DNA of 64,000 nt from Neocallimastix lanati (nom. inval.) (Eukaryota; Neocallimastigomycota; Neocallimastigomycetes; Neocallimastigales; Neocallimastigaceae). How positions within the stretch are numbered: the first letter of the stretch is position 1; every line of letters begins with the position of its first letter. The position numbers and the translations under genes are program-made. Shown here one piece after another: positions 59,430 through 64,000 of the stretch. The notes below the pieces were generated by a model. That model worked only from the letters and a program-made list of their open reading frames with translations. It was not told the DNA's origin and searched no databases. The stretch lies in NCBI GenBank assembly GCA_016946835.1, contig JACVTC010000147.1:90001-154000 (forward strand), read 5' to 3'.

Positions 59430-59700
59430 TACTTTTGTAATTTATTTTATATTATTTTATTATTATTTTAATGCAATAAATGCATATAGTGTAATTTATT
59501 TTATATTATTTTATTATTATTTTAATGCAATAAATACATATAGTGTATTTTATTTTATATTATTTTATTATTATTTTAATGCAATAAATGCATATAGTTA
59601 ATAGATACATAAACTTATCGATATATTATTATGTAAGTTATATATATTAACTATATGCATTTATTGCATTAAAATAATAATAAAATAATATAAAATAAAT
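59430..59700. repeat. Three 60-bp-class direct repeats ending in a 55-bp hairpin
   Basis: AATGCAATAAATGCATATAG-type units, each preceded by TATTATTTTATTATTATTTT, occur three times at about 59440-59600. The third is also the left arm (59549-59603) of a perfect inverted repeat whose right arm is 59645-59699, with a 41-bp loop. The wider region 59260-60300 is rich in TGCAT, CTAGCTAG and ATATGCA words compared with the poly-A/poly-T sequence elsewhere. Confidence 0.9.
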
Positions 59701-60508
59701 TATGCAAGTATATGCTCAAATCTATATGATAGTACTGCAATTCAAGCTAGTTATTAGTTGTATTAAATATATATGTTGCTAATTGTACTATGTGTATGTT
59801 TATAAACTAGCTAAGATTATCATAACAATCTGCTAAAATACTATATATATAACAATACATATGCATATTATTTATTTATATTAGAAAAATTGTTGAATTA
59901 TAATAATATATATTAGTTGAAGATTCTTTGATATGTTAAATGCATATACTTTATTAATATAAAATAATACATATATTAAACTATTATTTTAATAAATTAT
60001 TAATATAAAACAATACATATATTGAACTATTATTTTAATAAAATATATTCAAATAATTCATATCTAAATATATATATATATATATTTATATTACTTTTAT
60101 TATAATAATATGCAACATATATTTATACACATATATTTTAAGAATATATTATTATATTTTAGCAATGTTTATTAATAGCATATTATAACATATATTTGCA
60201 TTACACATATCTATTTATTTAACATTATTTGCATTTGTATTTATTTATTTTAATATCAGTATATATCAGTATTGTTAGAATATTTTCAGCATTAATAATA
60301 TATCAATATCATTATAGAGAAAATATTAAATTATTATATTTTTATTTTTTTATTTTTTTTTAATTTTAATTTTAATCTTAATTTTTTTTTTTATTTTAAT
60401 CTTTTTTTTTATTTTAATCTTTTTATCTTATTTTTTTTATTAGATTATTTTTATTTGAAATGATAAATTTATATATTAATAATTCACTAAATATATATAT
60501 TCATTATT
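59701..60508. other. AT-rich DNA with unusual word use, no gene
   Basis: Frequent ATATGCATAT- and CATATATTTAT-like words and few long homopolymers until about 60340. AATATAAAA(T/C)AATACATATAT is duplicated near 59955 and 60003. No open frame of interest. Confidence 0.5.
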
Positions 60509-60762
60509 AAATAATAAAAGTTAAAAAAAAAAAAGTATAGTTGAAATAGAAATAAAACAAGTTAAAAAAAAAAAAAGTATAGTTGAAATAGAAATAAAAC
60601 AAGTTAAGAAAAAAAAAAAAAAAAGTATAGTTGAAATAGAAATAAAACAAGTTAAGAAAAAAAAAATTAATAAAATTTTTTAAAATAAAAAAAAGTATAG
60701 TTGAAATAGAAATAAAACAAGTTAAGAAAAAAAAAATTAATAAAATTTTTTAAAATAAATTA
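60509..60762. repeat. Four tandem copies of a GTATAGTTGAAATAGAAATA unit
   Basis: GTATAGTTGAAATAGAAATA followed by AAACAAGTTAA occurs at about 60534, 60577, 60624 and 60694. The last two copies carry an extra TTAATAAAATTTTTTAAAAT block. Confidence 0.9.
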
Positions 60763-60803
60763 TATATATTTCTTATATATAATTGAAAAATAACAGGAAT
60801 AAA

Positions 60804-60834
<31 letters not shown>

Positions 60835-61397
60835 TAAATATAAAAATTTTGACAAATTTATATTTCATTTATTAATTATTTATTTTTCTTTTTATTTATT
60901 AATATTTCATATTTAGTAATTAACCATTTATATATAATAATTCAAAATTAAAATTTTTATTATAATGTTAATATTTATTTTATTTGTTTTTTTTTGAAGA
61001 AATTTTATTTTAAGGTATATAATAATTTTCATTTTTTATAATATAAAATTTATTTTATATAATATATATTTCTTGGTATATTTAAACTTTATATATCTAA
61101 TGGTATAAATTCTATATATATTATTTTTAATAAATTCTTAAAATGAATATATAAAATATGAATTTTATTTCATCTTTTGGTATAAAAATGAATATATAAA
61201 ATATGAATTTTATTTCATCTTTTGGTATAAAATAACTGAATTTTTAAAATTATTAAAATTATTAATTATATAATAATATAATTATATAAGTATATTACTG
61301 TAGATTTGTTTAATATTAAAAATATATTTTAAAAATAAAATATTTTCAAAATAATCTTTAATAATCATTAAATATTTGATTAAATGGGTCATTAGGA
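60763..61397. other. 3' flank of the deacetylase, with a 46-bp duplication
   Basis: AAAATGAATATATAAAATAT to TTTTGGTATAAAA occurs twice at about 61140-61232. The single TGTTTAATATTAAAA at 61308-61322 is the empty-site counterpart of the target-site duplication at 32385 and 32728. Confidence 0.8.
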
Positions 61398-62518
61398 TTA
61401 AAATAATAAAGATAAAATAGCAATTGCAATAGATAGAATGATACTGGAATGAAGCGTAATAGCATTTGAAGTATTTTCTACTTCTTTATTAATACTAATT
61501 GTTGATGAATTATTATTAGCATTATTTGAGATAATAGTGGAATTATTTTTAAAATTTTCATTGGAGTTATTATTAATTTCTCCATTATTTAAATTATTTT
61601 GATTGCCTTCATCATTGGATGTACTTTGATATGGTGAAACTCCAATACATTCAGAAAGTGGAACAAAATTATATCCAAGACTTTGAACATATTCAATTAC
61701 TGTTGGAAGAACAATATTAACTGTACTTGGATAAACATCATGCATTAAGGTAATGAAACTATGAGTTTTTGGAGAAACATTTGGATTTGCAAGTTGTTCA
61801 TTTAAAGTAGCAATCACATTGTCTACATCTTCTTTATATTGCCAATCCATGGTATCGGTTCCCCACATAATGATATTGTATCCTCTTTCTCCTAAATATT
61901 CTTGAATCATTTCAGACATTTCTTTCTTATGAGGATCACGTTCAACATAAGCACCATTTCCACAAGGAGGTCTGAAATAAGCAGGTTTTACACCAATAAT
62001 TTCTTCAATTTTATCGGTCATATCATCAACATTTTCTTTCATTGAACCTTCTTCAATGGCTTCAAATAAATCTTTATGATTATAAGTATGAGAACCGATA
62101 TCATGACCAGCAGCATAAGTTTTCTTCACGGTTTCAACGGCAGAAGGATCATTTTCAAGATCACTCCAATTATGAGCATTAATAAAGAATGTTCCCTTTA
62201 TATTATATTTTTTCAAAACATCTAAAGCGATTGGAGTTGTTTCAGGATTTGGACCATCATCGACTATTAATTATAAAATGATTTGAAATTATTCATTAAT
62301 ATAAATTATTTATATAAATTATCTATAAAAAATTATTTATATAAAATATCTATATTAAATATTTATATAACATATTTATAAAATTATTAAATCTTACAAG
62401 TTAAAACAAATTGACCAGGCTTTAAACAATTTCTATAAATTTTAGCTTTATCTGCAACAACTGAATTTGCTAATAAAGCAGTAAGAGTTAAAAATTTTAA
62501 ATTAATTTTTGGAAACAT
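61398..62518 (-). CDS. Polysaccharide (chitin-type) deacetylase, CE4/NodB, probably GPI-anchored
   Basis: Two exons: 62398-62518 and 61398-62263, with a 134-bp phase-1 intron (donor GTAAGA, acceptor AATAG) that splits the codon of F41. The product is 328 residues. Signal peptide about 1-22 (MFPKINLKFLTL). The NodB motifs are complete and in order: TFDDGPNPET (40-49; D42 presumed base, D43 metal), SHTYNH (H99 and H103 metal ligands), RPPCGNG (R138), DTMDW (177-181) and LMHD (H205). The enzyme removes N- or O-acetyl groups from chitin or from acetylated xylan-type sugars; the sequence does not decide which. About 242-305 is Ser/Thr/Asn-rich, and the last 20 residues are hydrophobic (SIILSIAIAILSLLF), as in GPI-anchored wall proteins. 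The intron is needed to join the first catalytic motif. A deleted copy lies at 32778-33127. Confidence 0.92.
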
Positions 62519-64000
62519 TTTTTTTTTTATTTTTATTTTTTTATTTTTTTTAATTATTTCTTTTTTTAATTATTTATTTTTTAAAATCTAAATATTAAAA
62601 TAAATAAATATATTACAAATATGAAAAAAATATTTTTTGAAATAATTTTCTCTTCCTTAAATATGGAATTTTTTAATAATACAAAAAAATTAATTATAAA
62701 TTATTAAAACAAATATATAAATTTTTCCTTTTTATATTTAATAGAAATAACAAAATTATTAATTAAAATAATTTATAATTATTTATAATTATTACTAAAA
62801 AAAAGGTGTTTTAAGCTAAAAATAGATTTATTTACATTGATATAAATTATTTTTTGCAAGATTATACACAAAATAAAATAAAAGATATAACCATAAACTA
62901 TAATTATATTTTAAATTGAATATTTAAAGTCATTTTTAATATTACACAAAAATATTTTTATAATTTATAAAATATTAAATATTAAAATTACATCATCATT
63001 ATTATATTTATTTGGAATTTATATATTTATATACAAATTCAAAACATAATAACAAATATAATATAATATAATATACATATAAAAATCATATTATATAAAA
63101 TTAAAACTCACTTTTATATTAAATCAAAATTCACTAATTAAATAATATTCTCCGGTTTAATGAAAAATTACTTCCTAATGTCATATTTAATTTAAAAATG
63201 AAATAAATACTAAAAAAAATTGTTTCATTATTATAACATTTTTGTTAGAAATAAAAATTATTAAAATAGTATATTAATTGTTTATATTATAAATTTGATA
63301 TTAGACAATAGTTTCTATAAATAATTGTATTATTTATTCATCTCTTTCAATTTTTTAATATTCCATGAGCCTGATTTTAAAATTTCTTTTCAGAATTTAA
63401 TTATAAAGAATAATAAATATTTTTATTTAATTTTGGCTAAATAGAAATAAAATAAAAAAGATACATTAATTCATTTTTTTTAAAGAATTTAAATATATAT
63501 AATAATACATGAAAAACTTGTGTAATATTAAAATGTATTGATATATTGAATTTTAAAATATAATTTTTGGTTATGATTTTTATTTTATTTTATTTTATTT
63601 TATTTTTTTTTTTGTATAATCGTTCAAAAAATAATTTTAAAGAAGGTAAAGAATTCTATTTTTATCTTAAGATACCATGATTTCTGAAAATTTTACATAA
63701 ATGAAAAATAGTATTATTATTATTATTATTTATACTAATTCTGAAAATTTCATATTAATGAAAAGTATTATAATTATTTATAATAATTGAAGTTTTAAAA
63801 TTATAATTATTTTATACCAATTTAAACTAATTATTTATCCCATTAAATATAAAAATTTAAAATATACCTAGAAATATATATTTTATAAAATAAATTGAAA
63901 TCTGAAATAAAATATAAATTATAACATATCATAAAATAAAATCTTTTAATAAAATAAATTATTAGTTAATATTAAATAATAAATATTTGTTTTTATATTA
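62519..64000. other. Upstream region of the deacetylase and right-hand AT-rich DNA
   Basis: 62810-62950 matches 33380-33490 upstream of the relic (AAGCTAAAAATAGATTTATT). 63840-63950 (TACCTAGAAATATATATTTT) is the reverse complement of about 32145-32240, that is, a fragment of the deacetylase 3' flank in inverted orientation. No further coding frame was seen to the window end. Confidence 0.6.

Overview
The window looks like nuclear DNA of an anaerobic gut fungus (Neocallimastigomycota, the Piromyces / Neocallimastix / Anaeromyces group). Intergenic DNA is extremely AT-rich, full of homopolymer tracts and A/T-only tandem repeats. Genes are sparse, have short GT-AG introns, and several encode asparagine runs. 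The recognisable genes fit a plant-wall-degrading rumen fungus: two identical family-11 xylanases, a CBM1-family-3 pectate lyase, a chitin/polysaccharide deacetylase, a hexose-transporter relic and a cluster of class C GPCR-like receptors with solute-binding-protein-like ectodomains. The phylum is inferred from gene content and composition; no rRNA or other marker gene is present.

Layout. 0-26 kb: three paralogous receptors, all on the minus strand (exon 1 at 234-2420 with its last exon beyond the left edge; 11007-13933; 22699-25672), separated by about 8.6-8.8 kb of AT repeats. 30.5-32 kb: a hexose-transporter pseudogene with a 301-bp segment flipped in place. 32.4-33.1 kb: a retroposed mRNA 3' end beside a deleted deacetylase relic. 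36.7-38.5 kb and 56.8-58.6 kb: two closely related genes of unknown function in the same orientation. Between them, 40-50 kb: a large inverted duplication carrying two divergent identical GH11 xylanases, flanked by direct repeats of about 0.9 kb. 50.6-51.8 kb: a two-exon pectate lyase. 54.2-54.9 kb: a decayed Ty1/copia relic. 61.4-62.5 kb: a two-exon, probably GPI-anchored deacetylase.

Function. The xylanases and pectate lyase are secreted and would attack hemicellulose and pectin. The receptors could sense extracellular sugars or peptides, but the ligand is unknown. The deacetylase probably acts on the fungus's own chitin or on acetylated plant polysaccharides.

Most notable observations: the in-place inversion in the transporter; the retroposed mRNA with target-site duplication, poly(A) tail and a paralogous empty site; three GATACC boxes at exact 16-bp spacing upstream of each xylanase; an N/W-rich tail on the xylanases where many gut-fungal enzymes carry dockerins; and a palindrome with paired arm changes upstream of both unknown paralogues. 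All reading was by eye. Splice sites were chosen by GT-AG, frame and family fit; repeat borders are approximate unless exact bases are given. No RNA gene was found.
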